Under the pieces are notes generated by a model. It searched no databases. It had not been told where the DNA came from and saw only the letters and a program-made list of their open reading frames with translations. From positions 1 to 64,000 of IMG/VR virus record IMGVR_UViG_3300037010_000760: DNA of 64,000 nt. One strand, written 5' to 3'. Below are positions 38,831 to 45,464 of this stretch, piece by piece. How positions within the stretch are numbered: the first letter of the stretch is position 1; every line of letters begins with the position of its first letter. This stretch comes from a virus. Made by a program: the position numbers and the translations under genes.

Positions 38831-39307
38831 TTAGTAGACAACTTCAGTAAGTTGATCTGTCAAATACATATTTATGCCACTATTCTGAGATAACAAGGTA
38901 ATATTGTCATCTGAGTGTAGTACAGTAGATTTAGCACCATTTAATGTAACTACATCTCCCCCTTTCAGTTTGACGAATCTTCGTGGTATAAAAAATCCAT
39001 CTCCTTGACCTAATCTGTCAACAGTAAATAAGATATTTCCTCTATCCATACTTACTTGTGTAAATTGTAGTTTGTCGTCTCCAACCAAACCATCAAAGTA
39101 AACGTAGTTTGATTTACCACATTCTTCAATGGCTAAATAACTTTCATTCACCTCATAAGGGCAGTCGTAATAGTCAATGATTTTTTCTAAAAATACAGCT
39201 TCTGTATTCATACTTCGCATAATCATCTCTTGATCTGCACTATCAGGATAGTCTGCTCGTGTTAGGCAGTAAAACCAGTCTTCTTCTGATTTAACAAAAA
39301 GAGTCAT
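38831..39307 (-). CDS. Hypothetical beta-rich protein
   Basis: 158 residues; acidic N-terminal helix region (SEEDWFYCLTRADYPDSADQ) and a beta-rich C-terminal half (VYFDGLVGDDKLQFTQVS, FIPRRFVKLKGGDVVTLNG). The segment with GDVVTLNG resembles small SH3-like barrels. Start ATG overlaps the upstream stop as ATGA. No family recognised. Confidence 0.55.
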   Translation of the reverse strand: MTLFVKSEEDWFYCLTRADYPDSADQEMIMRSMNTEAVFLEKIIDYYDCPYEVNESYLAIEECGKSNYVYFDGLVGDDKLQFTQVSMDRGNILFTVDRLGQGDGFFIPRRFVKLKGGDVVTLNGAKSTVLHSDDNITLLSQNSGINMYLTDQLTEVVY

Positions 39308-39519
39308 AATGTAAAATCCATTAAGTTAATGATAATAGCCAGAACCAAAACAAAGAGAGCTATCCCCTGAATAGCAAATAGCACTTTATCTATCCTATCG
39401 TTTTCTAACATCTGTTGATGTGCTGGGCAGTTGTAGCTATCATTGCAACCATAGTCACAACAGTTTTGGTTGTACTTGTTAGACTTGGCTTGACAGTCTT
39501 TATCCGATTTAATAGTCAT
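39304..39519 (-). CDS. Small Cys-rich single-span membrane protein
   Basis: 71 residues. A Cys-rich N-terminal head (NQNCCDYGCNDSYNCPAHQQ) precedes one clear membrane span (VLFAIQGIALFVLVLAIIIN) and a short tail. A ribosome site AGGAG lies just upstream (GGAGAACTAATG). It heads the operon of small middle genes and ends in an ATGA overlap. Cys clusters next to a membrane span may bind a metal. Function unknown. Confidence 0.6.
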   Translation of the reverse strand: MTIKSDKDCQAKSNKYNQNCCDYGCNDSYNCPAHQQMLENDRIDKVLFAIQGIALFVLVLAIIINLMDFTL

Positions 39520-39640
39520 TAGTTCTCCTAATTGAAAATGGCGTCACAATAAGCAGTGTTTCTTTTTGTCTTGACATTAGATAACATAATGTTTGTTTAG
39601 GCGCTAACCCTAAACCGCCATTAAGATAACATATTACCAT
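39509..39640 (-). CDS. Possible 43-residue leader protein
   Basis: A short frame with a good ribosome site (AGG five bases before ATG 39640) that runs into the next gene and overlaps it by 11 bases. It begins MVICYLNGGLGLAPKQTLCY and has no known motif. The coupling to the membrane protein start supports it, but its size and lack of homology leave it uncertain; it may be a leader peptide. Confidence 0.35.
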   Translation of the reverse strand: MVICYLNGGLGLAPKQTLCYLMSRQKETLLIVTPFSIRRTNDY

Positions 39641-39717
39641 GTCTACCTGTTGATATGATATATGCAATATACTAACTTAATGTCTCTATCAATAGAGCTA
39701 TACTATTTAGTTACCTC

Positions 39718-39755
39718 AAAAAAAAAAATAGCCCCTACTATTTCTAGTAGGGGCT
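39718..39755 (-). terminator. Terminator downstream of tRNA-Leu
   Basis: On the minus strand AGCCCCTACT pairs with AGTAGGGGCT around a 6-nt loop, followed by A and eleven T (39718..39728 on the plus strand are A). It ends the tRNA transcript. Confidence 0.85.
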
Positions 39756-39792
39756 AATAAAAGACTGCTTTCATACAGTCTAAGGGAGGAAA

Positions 39793-39876
39793 TGGTGCAA
39801 GAAACGGGAGTCGAACCCGTATACCATAAGGCGCTGAATTTTAAGTTCAGTGTGTATACCTTTCCACCATTCTTGC
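39793..39876 (-). tRNA. tRNA-Leu (TAA)
   Basis: Acceptor GCAAGAA pairs with TTCTTGC, followed by discriminator A and an encoded CCA. The anticodon stem-loop is CTGAA-CTTAAAA-TTCAG (anticodon TAA), with a long variable arm typical of class II tRNA-Leu and a T arm with GGTTCGACTCC. All expected parts are present. Confidence 0.88.
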
Positions 39877-40291
39877 GTTTAACTATGTTTATTTATAGAA
39901 CCAATATTGGTTCGTATTAAATATGTATTTTTTGAAAAAGAAAAACACAGATCACACCACATGTATTATGCATGTGGTGTGATGGCCAATATAGTAAAAA
40001 TATTACTGGGTTTATTGGCGGGAATATAAATCAAGACGGTGATGAGTTGTCCCAATCTATACCCCGATCAGATGGCCGTAGTAGATCATCCCTGGGCGAA
40101 GATATCTATAGACTAATATATATAGTCTAACAAGTATCTTACTGCTGCCCTTCTTAGGCGGAGATAAAGCCCGCCAATACTCAGATGGGTACATCATTCC
40201 CATCAAACTTTTTAAACTCTCCCAGATGGGGAGTGTAGGTATTAAATTCATCAAAAACATAAACCCCCCTTTCATGGAAGTGTATTTTAAT
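39877..40291. other. Structured region between tRNA-Leu and tRNA-Arg, no convincing gene
   Basis: The stretch holds a 16-bp palindrome GAACCAATATTGGTTC (39898..39913), a perfect 13-bp hairpin ATCACACCACATG/CATGTGGTGTGAT (39951..39983) and an inverted repeat TATTGGCGGG/CCCGCCAATA (40012..40021 and 40169..40178) whose second arm can instead pair locally with GGCGG at 40157. A 67-residue frame at 40057..40260 (-) has a G-rich ribosome site but overlaps these hairpins, so I do not call it. On balance this looks like non-coding RNA or a regulatory leader. Confidence 0.45.
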
Positions 40292-40368
40292 TGGCCTGCC
40301 CGGAGAGATTCGAACTCCCAACCTACTATATAGAAGACAGCAGCTCTATCCAATTGAGCTACGGGCAG
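40292..40368 (-). tRNA. tRNA-Arg (TCT)
   Basis: Acceptor CTGCCCG pairs with CGGGCAG, followed by discriminator G and an encoded CCA. D arm GCTC/GAGC; anticodon stem-loop GCTGT-CTTCTAT-ATAGT (two G-U pairs) gives anticodon TCT; T arm GGGAG-TTCGAAT-CTCTC. Reads AGA codons, which suit the AT-rich genome. Confidence 0.87.
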
Positions 40369-40376
40369 ATTTTGTA

Positions 40377-40452
40377 TGGTGCCATGTGTGGGATTTGAAC
40401 CTACGATCCCTGAATTATGAGTTCAGTGCCTTAACCGCTTGGCTAACATGGC
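40377..40452 (-). tRNA. tRNA with CAT anticodon (elongator Met or Ile2)
   Basis: Acceptor GCCATGT pairs fully with ACATGGC, then A and encoded CCA. The anticodon arm CTGAA-CTCATAA-TTCAG gives CAT, and the T arm is GTAGG-TTCAAAT-CCCAC. A fully paired 1:72 position argues against initiator tRNA. Whether it is Met or lysidine-modified Ile cannot be told from the sequence. Confidence 0.85.
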
Positions 40453-40455
40453 AGA

Positions 40456-40539
40456 TGGTGGTTGATCTTTCCTATAAGCAGGATTTCTTAAGGAGACTTC
40501 TAACCACTTGGTAGCTAACACCAAGCAGATCAACCACCA
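40456..40539 (-). ncRNA. Structured RNA leader closed by a perfect 13-bp stem
   Basis: TGGTGGTTGATCT and AGATCAACCACCA (40456..40468 and 40527..40539 in opposite orientation) enclose 58 nt with an internal hairpin CTTGGT-GTTAGCT-ACCAAG (7-nt loop) and a small TCCT...AGGA hairpin. On the minus strand a T-rich promoter motif ends exactly at the first G of the stem, and the mature tRNA(CAT) 5' end lies 3 nt after the stem. This looks like a folded 5' leader of the tRNA transcript. It is not a standard tRNA, since the 13 pairs are uninterrupted. Confidence 0.5.
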
Positions 40540-40549
40540 AAAAAAGAAC
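40537..40549 (-). promoter_or_regulatory. T-rich middle promoter-like motif, copy 3, before tRNA cluster
   Basis: Minus strand GTTCTTTTTTTGG; the GG is the start of the 13-bp stem of the structured RNA, which supports GG as the transcript start. Confidence 0.5.
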
Positions 40550-40576
40550 TAACCCTGTTGAGCCAGTTTTTACTGA

Positions 40577-40657
40577 ACCCCTAGAGTGGAGTTGAACCAC
40601 TATCTTGCCGTTTTGTATTCTAGCGACATTGCTCTATCCGCTTTGAGCTACTAGGGA
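40577..40657 (-). tRNA. tRNA-like gene with expanded 13-nt anticodon loop
   Basis: Acceptor TCCCTAG pairs with CTAGGGG (T-G at the end pair), D arm GCTC/GAGC, T arm AGTGG-TTCAACT-CCACT. The anticodon stem TGTCG/CGGCA encloses 13 nt (CTAGAATACAAAA) instead of 7. The 3' end reads T-TCA, so CCA is not encoded. The anticodon cannot be assigned. It may be a tRNA pseudogene, a decoy for tRNA-cutting defence nucleases, or a tRNA with an insertion; arms are otherwise well kept. Confidence 0.5.
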
Positions 40658-40732
40658 TAACTGTAAAGTATAGATACTTGTTAGTACCTATAGTTTACAG
40701 CAGCATTTTGTAGATGCTACTGTTGTTGCTGA

Positions 40733-41104
40733 TTACTCAGTAGTTTCAGCAACTGAATCTGATTCGTCTTCAGTAACCAAATCAGATTGCGTTTCAGCAA
40801 CCTCTTTTTCCTTTGGTTCCTTGGCTGCCAAGCACCATACGCCCATAATGTCCTGATCTAGTTCCTCGTCTCTATACACGCGGACGAGGAAGCGACGGTC
40901 ATCCTTGGTACGACGTTTGTAGATGGCAATTGCTGAACTCAGTCGAGCAATGGCTTTCTTGGCATCCTTACCAAATTCATTGGTCAGATCGGAGTCGCCA
41001 ACTTTCATGCTAGCGAAGTCGTACTTCGATTTGCGCGGAGCGGCATTGGGATTGACGGTACGACGGGTCTTGGGCAGAGGGGCTTGTGTGCGAACAAATT
41101 GCAT
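40733..41104 (-). CDS. Hypothetical basic/acidic early protein
   Basis: 123 residues. A basic, Pro-containing start (PLPKTRRTVNPNAAPRKSKY), a helical middle (GKDAKKAIARLSSAIAIYKR) and a very acidic end (VTEDESDSVAETTE). The RVYRDEELDQDIMGVW segment is a plausible small beta-turn core. The charge split suggests a DNA- or protein-binding factor. A T-rich promoter motif (41180..41193) and a 7-bp hairpin lie upstream. No family recognised with confidence. Confidence 0.55.
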   Translation of the reverse strand: MQFVRTQAPLPKTRRTVNPNAAPRKSKYDFASMKVGDSDLTNEFGKDAKKAIARLSSAIAIYKRRTKDDRRFLVRVYRDEELDQDIMGVWCLAAKEPKEKEVAETQSDLVTEDESDSVAETTE

Positions 41105-41160
41105 GATAGTTTCCTAGTTGGTTAGTTTAAGTAGCATCTTGCTACTGGTCTAGAGTATAT

Positions 41161-41193
41161 AACCAAATTTGGTTCAGAACCAAAAAAAGAAAA
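41161..41193 (-). promoter_or_regulatory. T-rich middle promoter-like motif, copy 4, with hairpin and palindrome
   Basis: Minus strand: TTTTCTTTTTTTGGTTC, where GGTTC pairs with GAACC (41171..41181) at the predicted 5' end. A 14-bp palindrome AACCAAATTTGGTT (41161..41174) overlaps and resembles the one at 39898. Candidate promoter with an overlapping operator. Confidence 0.5.
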
Positions 41194-41211
41194 TATTTAC
41201 TAATTTTTTGA

Positions 41212-41628
41212 TCAGTAGGCTTTGCCTCCGGTAGCTTCACGGGCTTCAGGCTTATGGTCAGGACGTTTTGCGTTATAGGCTAACTTTTCTGAAATGGCGC
41301 CACCAATATCAAACTGCATAGCACCTGCCAAATCCATGATGCGAATAACTGCATCGGCTAATTCCACTTCTAGCATAGTACGGTTAGGTAGCTTGTCATC
41401 CATCAAGCCTTTGCGGTGTCCCTCCATACCTTCACTGATTTCACTGTGTACTAGGCACAACTTCTGTGCTACTAGAGCAGCAGCAAGAAGCTCTTGGGAA
41501 GCATCTGCTGGTTTACTAATTACAGATGCTAGATCAAGACCTGTTTTATTGTCCGACCACCAGCCAGCTTTATATGCTGCTTTATGGCACACGTAGGACA
41601 GAGCGTTCATGTTAATCTTGATACCCAT
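41212..41628 (-). CDS. MazG-like nucleotide pyrophosphohydrolase
   Basis: 138 residues. The helix pair with KLCLVHSEISEGMEGHRKGL and MLEVELADAVIRIMDLAGAM gives the acidic E..E and E..D residues of MazG/all-alpha NTP pyrophosphohydrolases, and NAKRPDHKPEAREA is the usual tail of the phage group. It hydrolyses NTPs or dNTPs, or possibly (p)ppGpp, and could limit host stress signalling or clean up dUTP. The gene has its own promoter-like motif upstream (41749..41763). Confidence 0.75.
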   Translation of the reverse strand: MGIKINMNALSYVCHKAAYKAGWWSDNKTGLDLASVISKPADASQELLAAALVAQKLCLVHSEISEGMEGHRKGLMDDKLPNRTMLEVELADAVIRIMDLAGAMQFDIGGAISEKLAYNAKRPDHKPEAREATGGKAY

Positions 41629-41748
41629 TACCTATCTCCAATTACTTTTGTTAAAGAAAAATGTACTTCTGTTGTGGAGATGTAACTATCATCTACAGCT
41701 TTTACAAGATATTTTTCTAGATATCTTTTGTGAAAACAACAGGCAACA

Positions 41749-41763
41749 CCCCAAAAAAAGAGA
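41749..41763 (-). promoter_or_regulatory. T-rich middle promoter-like motif, copy 5
   Basis: Minus strand ATCTCTTTTTTTGGGGTG, upstream of the MazG-like gene and just downstream of the RNAP2 terminator. Fits the group of minus-strand T-rich GG motifs. Confidence 0.45.
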
Positions 41764-41787
41764 TACGAGTTTCCATGACTATCTCAG

Positions 41788-41822
41788 AAAAAAATTAACT
41801 ACTCCATGTGGAGTAGTTAATT
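41788..41822 (-). terminator. Terminator after RNA polymerase subunit 2
   Basis: AATTAACTACTCC and GGAGTAGTTAATT form a 13-bp stem with a 4-nt loop; the minus strand continues with a run of T (seven A at 41788..41794 on the plus strand, partly within the stem base). Confidence 0.85.
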
Positions 41823-41824
41823 GG

Positions 41825-43024
41825 TTAGCTTAAAGCGTACTCTGCTTCAAGTATGTCATCATACATGTTAGGATTTACCTTACCCAACTGCACCTTTCTG
41901 CCAAGAACTTGACTCATCATCACGCTGAGAATCTCACTTCTAGAGATCAGAGCAAGCTGTAAGTTGTATTGCTTACGCATGTCATTAGCATACTTAGGCA
42001 AACAACGAAAACAATCGTGGATAGACATGATTTGAAATGGCTCATCAGGCAAGCTATTAATCAGTTCCATCAAAACACCAACATCAATTAGATCAATGTT
42101 GTATTCTTCAATGTAATCAAGAATCCTTGCACTGAGATAACCAGTAGCCTCATAGTGTGACCACAAAGTTCTGACCATATCAGTATTTTCATTCTCAACC
42201 ATACAAATAGCAAAGTCTCTAAGAGCAATGTCCTTTACCTTAGCAACCTTAGCAGCATTGTAGCTACAGCGGCGAGACATTTCACGTACAATCATGCCAT
42301 CCAAAGAATGAATAGTATTAGCACCTAAAGAACGACCTTGCTCAGTGGGTTTATTTACCTTACGGTATGTAGTGAATGGTTCATTAAAGAAGTTAACATG
42401 CTCCGCAACATGATCAATAATCTTTATATGCACATGGTAGTTATCGGCCATAACCCAGTCATAGCTTAGAGCCGTGGAATTCCAACACCCAGGCATAGCT
42501 TCATTCAATTCCCACGCAGCAGGAGCCATTTCACGCATCACAGCGATAAATGTGTCTAGCAAGGGGCCAGCACCAAACACCCTTTTTGGAACTGCTGTGG
42601 AGCCGTATAAGGCCGACATAATTGCCTCCTTGACCATCGAACGCTGAATCTTAGCTACTTCACCTATTCGATTACACATGATGTTATAGATGCCTGTGTA
42701 GGCATCTTCACGTTTACCTGTGTTGACCACATTACAAAGTTTGGCAGCAGACTCATCTCCAGTCAGCACAGCAAGTAGCTGGAATCCTGAAGATGTAGCA
42801 TCCAGTGATACAGGATAACCTGATGGTTTTCCCTGTAGCATACTATTCCAAGCTGTCAACCCTGCGAAAAACAATGCAGGGTTTTCAGCACTGTCAATCA
42901 AGCCCACTAACTTGTCTTCATTGGCATCAAACCAATCAATACGTTCTTCCCAAGTGGATTTATCCAACCCATACTGTGAAGCAATATCAATTTTGAGATA
43001 CTCTCGTGCTGTGAATTCTTTCAT
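41825..43024 (-). CDS. RNA polymerase subunit 2 (N4 RNAPII large subunit, T7-type)
   Basis: 399 residues carrying the catalytic half of a T7-type RNAP: motif A SLDATSSGFQ with D75, motif B R128, K132, Y140 (exact T7 spacing, then GS), and motif C SIHDCF with H336 and D337. In N4, two proteins (gp15 and gp16) together make the polymerase for middle genes; here the motif T/DxxGR lies on the upstream protein RNAP1. Start ATG 43024 has AGAGGAACC upstream. A 24-nt hairpin with CCAATA lies between the two genes. Confidence 0.92.
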   Translation of the reverse strand: MKEFTAREYLKIDIASQYGLDKSTWEERIDWFDANEDKLVGLIDSAENPALFFAGLTAWNSMLQGKPSGYPVSLDATSSGFQLLAVLTGDESAAKLCNVVNTGKREDAYTGIYNIMCNRIGEVAKIQRSMVKEAIMSALYGSTAVPKRVFGAGPLLDTFIAVMREMAPAAWELNEAMPGCWNSTALSYDWVMADNYHVHIKIIDHVAEHVNFFNEPFTTYRKVNKPTEQGRSLGANTIHSLDGMIVREMSRRCSYNAAKVAKVKDIALRDFAICMVENENTDMVRTLWSHYEATGYLSARILDYIEEYNIDLIDVGVLMELINSLPDEPFQIMSIHDCFRCLPKYANDMRKQYNLQLALISRSEILSVMMSQVLGRKVQLGKVNPNMYDDILEAEYALS

Positions 43025-43065
43025 TGGTTCCTCTTATCATGAATTTACTTTATAGCGACTCTCTT

Positions 43066-43096
43066 CCAATATATACAGCTCCTAGTGGTGCTGTAT
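43066..43096 (-). promoter_or_regulatory. CCAATA plus hairpin between RNAP1 and RNAP2
   Basis: CCAATA (43066..43071) is followed by ATACAGC...GCTGTAT with CC/GG inside, one T-T mismatch and a TAGT loop. On the minus strand this reads hairpin then TATATTGG, as in the early promoter-like elements, but the stem is longer. Could instead be a processing or pause site. Confidence 0.35.
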
Positions 43097-43117
43097 TATG
43101 GTGCTTGTTTTGAGCTT

Positions 43118-43930
43118 CTATTCAATTAACTCCTTTTGTGCAAACTCTACACATGCTTTATTCCAAGCAGTTCCTTGATAGTTGACGTGATAGCCCTGGC
43201 AGTATGTCCTGCCTCGTTTGTCATAACGATGCGTCAGATAAAACACATTAGTTACGCCAGTAATCAGCTTAATGACATGCTTTGCTGATTTATCATATTT
43301 CTCAAAAGCTCGTTTACGCTTTTCAAACTCTTGATGGGTCTCTCCTTCCTTTAACTTATCAAGGTTTCTCCACTGATTACGGATGAATGTAACTACATCC
43401 ATATTCAGAGAGAAAGTAACTTGATTGAGTCTGTTGATATGATCAAGACATACATCATCATCATGATGATTGTCTCGCAGAATGATAGATAATTTACCAT
43501 TGTAGTAGCCAGTACCTTTATTGTTCTCGATCAATCGTGGTCTGACTACCATAGGTAGTGGATATTGATATCTATCCAAGTCCTCTTGGACTTGTGCAGT
43601 TAAGATAAACCGCACAATAAATATCTTCAAATCCACATTCCATTCAACAATGCCCACGTCAGCGCAATTCATTAACTCATTTGCTACTTCTTGGGCAGTT
43701 TTGAAGTGATTTCGCATAATCCCCATCAAAGTTGGAAAATCACATCTTTTATGCAGCGCCATCTGTACTAGCACATCAATGCCAAATTTCACATCTATAC
43801 CAAGTCTATCCAAATATTCATGGAAGTCAAATTCTTTACATTCTACGAACTCCTTTCTTACTCGTGGTAGAAGTTCGTTTTTACTCAACAGCTCTTCAAA
43901 TGCTAACTGAGCAGCTAATAGGTTCGCCAT
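43118..43930 (-). CDS. RNA polymerase subunit 1 (N4 RNAPII small subunit)
   Basis: 270 residues. The C-terminus carries the T/DxxGR motif of T7-type RNA polymerases as Y-DKRGR (237-241) and stops ~30 residues later, just before motif A, which is on subunit 2. The split point matches N4 gp15/gp16. The N-terminal part is helical (promoter-binding/thumb-like region by position). Together with RNAP2 and a DNA-binding activator it should transcribe middle genes. The stop is 93 bases upstream of the RNAP2 start. Confidence 0.9.
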   Translation of the reverse strand: MANLLAAQLAFEELLSKNELLPRVRKEFVECKEFDFHEYLDRLGIDVKFGIDVLVQMALHKRCDFPTLMGIMRNHFKTAQEVANELMNCADVGIVEWNVDLKIFIVRFILTAQVQEDLDRYQYPLPMVVRPRLIENNKGTGYYNGKLSIILRDNHHDDDVCLDHINRLNQVTFSLNMDVVTFIRNQWRNLDKLKEGETHQEFEKRKRAFEKYDKSAKHVIKLITGVTNVFYLTHRYDKRGRTYCQGYHVNYQGTAWNKACVEFAQKELIE

Positions 43931-44096
43931 AAATTGTCTCCTTAACTGTCGTTACTTGCTTCACTAACACCATTTCAGACAAAGCATTACCATGCTTTTC
44001 TTTCTGTTTCCTATACCATTCTCGTGCCTTCTCTTCTTCAAAGAATTTCATAGCAGTTGCACCACGAGAAGTGCGGTAGAAAAATTCAACTTTCAT
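43896..44096 (-). CDS. Small early protein
   Basis: 66 residues (MKVEFFYRTSRGATAMKFFE). Basic and helical in the middle (EEEKAREWYRKQKEKHGNAL). It overlaps the RNAP1 start by 35 bases and the macro-like gene stop by 11 bases, as is common in this early operon. No known motif; possibly a small host takeover protein. Confidence 0.5.
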   Translation of the reverse strand: MKVEFFYRTSRGATAMKFFEEEKAREWYRKQKEKHGNALSEMVLVKQVTTVKETIYGEPISCSVSI

Positions 44097-44472
44097 ACGT
44101 ACCCCAATACTTGTTGTAGTCGCCGATCCAAGGCTGCCAATCTAAATCAAATTCTACATTCTTCGTAGCTCCTCGGAACAAGGGAGCAATATCTCTATCT
44201 TTAAAGCCAGCTAGTCCACATCCAATTCGTGTAACTCGGAATGTAATCTTTCTATGTCCCGCTGCATAAGCTAAGAAGCCATTCACATAAAGATGAATGT
44301 TATTTATTGGCAATGCTTCAATTGCATCATCCTTAGTAGGAATAGCAAAACTTTTTCCGTAATGCCCATAGGATTTACCCCAGATAGCACCATGTTTTTC
44401 CATTGCTGTCTTTGCAGCACCAGCAGCGTGTAGGCCAGCTTCATTGCTACCAAATACAAATACAATAGTCAT
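44086..44472 (-). CDS. Macro-like (A1S_2505-type) phage protein
   Basis: 128 residues. FVFGSNEAGLHAAGAAKTAMEKHGAIWG, FAIPTKDDAIEALP and RVTRIGCGLAGFKDRDIAPLF are hallmark segments of a phage family related to macro/ADP-ribose-binding folds (segment lengths here exceed my motif limit only when joined). The G-S-N and glycine-rich loops suggest nucleotide or ADP-ribose binding. Members occur in many lytic phages, often early. A role in removing ADP-ribose marks or binding signals is possible; no catalysis is shown here. Confidence 0.7.
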   Translation of the reverse strand: MTIVFVFGSNEAGLHAAGAAKTAMEKHGAIWGKSYGHYGKSFAIPTKDDAIEALPINNIHLYVNGFLAYAAGHRKITFRVTRIGCGLAGFKDRDIAPLFRGATKNVEFDLDWQPWIGDYNKYWGTYES

Positions 44473-44693
44473 ATCTTGCTCCTTATCTCAGTTAATCTAA
44501 CAAGCCTAACTTCAGCAGAACTAAAGTTATAGATGTAGGCGTTATACGCCTCCTCTAAAAGAGGATGTTGTTTTGATTGGTTCACAATATTCGCATGTTG
44601 TCTATGTCCTTCTTGATATGCGTAATACCAATCAAATGTATTTAACTGATGTACGAACTTATCAAAGTCCGTAGTAGTTAATTCAGCTATCAT
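44469..44693 (-). CDS. Small early protein
   Basis: 74 residues, aromatic-rich (DWYYAYQEGHRQHANI, EEAYNAYIYNF) and probably all-helical. Starts and ends in ATGA-type overlaps with neighbours, so it is clearly within the early operon. No recognised family. Confidence 0.5.
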   Translation of the reverse strand: MIAELTTTDFDKFVHQLNTFDWYYAYQEGHRQHANIVNQSKQHPLLEEAYNAYIYNFSSAEVRLVRLTEIRSKI

Positions 44694-45015
44694 TTACAGT
44701 TACCATATCACCGAAATCATCAACTACTAGCTTGCCTTGTGCAATTGCTTCCATAAATGCCTTTCGTTTTGGATTAAGGTGTTTAGCAGTATCCTTTATA
44801 GATAATGCTACTGATCTATCAAAAGGTAGATCAAAAGTTCCATAACAACGAAGTAACTCATATTTCAATTCCATTGAATGTATCGAATACTGCCTACAGT
44901 ACGATGTAAAATTTGAGCACAATCCTTCGTAATCTGGAACTATCAAGTTCCCTACATTATTTAAATCAGAAACTGCTTTTAACCACTCTTTAGCGAACTC
45001 TTTCAATAAGGACAT
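44683..45015 (-). CDS. Hypothetical early protein
   Basis: 110 residues, helical with several Cys and aromatic residues (SNFTSYCRQYSIHSMELKYE) and a C-terminal beta-like end (GKLVVDDFGDMVTVNDS). Overlaps the next gene start slightly. No recognised motif. Confidence 0.5.
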   Translation of the reverse strand: MSLLKEFAKEWLKAVSDLNNVGNLIVPDYEGLCSNFTSYCRQYSIHSMELKYELLRCYGTFDLPFDRSVALSIKDTAKHLNPKRKAFMEAIAQGKLVVDDFGDMVTVNDS

Positions 45016-45184
45016 TCTTTTTTCCTTGGTTCATAGGTTGTTTTCTCAATTCCATAATGCACTCGTTATGCATTGTGAAAATATCTCTGTAGAAGTTAGG
45101 AGTGCCACCATATTTCTTAGCACGCTCTTCAGCAGAGGGCACCAACTTAATTGGTTTATGGCAGTGTTTACACAGATGTTGCAT
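44990..45184 (-). CDS. Small zinc-ribbon-like protein
   Basis: 64 residues with CKHCHKP at the start (C5-x2-C8) and MHNECIMEL later (H and C two apart), a likely four-ligand zinc site, followed by a basic tail. Such miniature proteins in phage early operons often inhibit or redirect host enzymes or bind nucleic acid. It overlaps genes on both sides. Confidence 0.55.
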   Translation of the reverse strand: MQHLCKHCHKPIKLVPSAEERAKKYGGTPNFYRDIFTMHNECIMELRKQPMNQGKKNVLIERVR

Positions 45185-45464
45185 GCTTTTTAATCCAGTC
45201 TAGTCTTGATGCATTCATATATATAGCTCCTTTATGACACTCAATGACGTATTCAATACGATTTTCGTTAAATGGATATACCTCACTTAATTCTGCTTCA
45301 TGGAATTGATCATATAGACTCTCTCGGTAATTATAGCTAGTCGTATTGTTTTTAACAACAAATATGATTAAGTTACTGCATAAACCAGTCTTCTCCGAAA
45401 ATGGATACTCGCTCTCACCAGTATCTATCCATTTCAAAATTTCCTTGTAGAAATCAGTTAACAT
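45168..45464 (-). CDS. Hypothetical early protein
   Basis: 98 residues. Acidic and aromatic (EYPFSEKTGLCSNLIIFVVK, SEVYPFNENRIEYVIE). A mixed alpha/beta composition, no known motif. Overlaps both neighbours. Confidence 0.45.
   Translation of the reverse strand: MLTDFYKEILKWIDTGESEYPFSEKTGLCSNLIIFVVKNNTTSYNYRESLYDQFHEAELSEVYPFNENRIEYVIECHKGAIYMNASRLDWIKKHATSV

Noticed and set aside
40057-40260. 67-residue minus-strand frame with G-rich ribosome site inside the tRNA cluster
   Set aside because: The frame runs through several strong hairpins that look like RNA structure, and it carries no recognisable protein motif. A true gene here would be unusual; it may be translated by chance.
41130-41146. 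AGTAGCA-TCT-TGCTACT hairpin with 3-nt loop as an early promoter
   Set aside because: The stem is good but it is not followed by TATTGG on the minus strand, and the T-rich promoter motif lies just upstream; it is more likely a leader hairpin.
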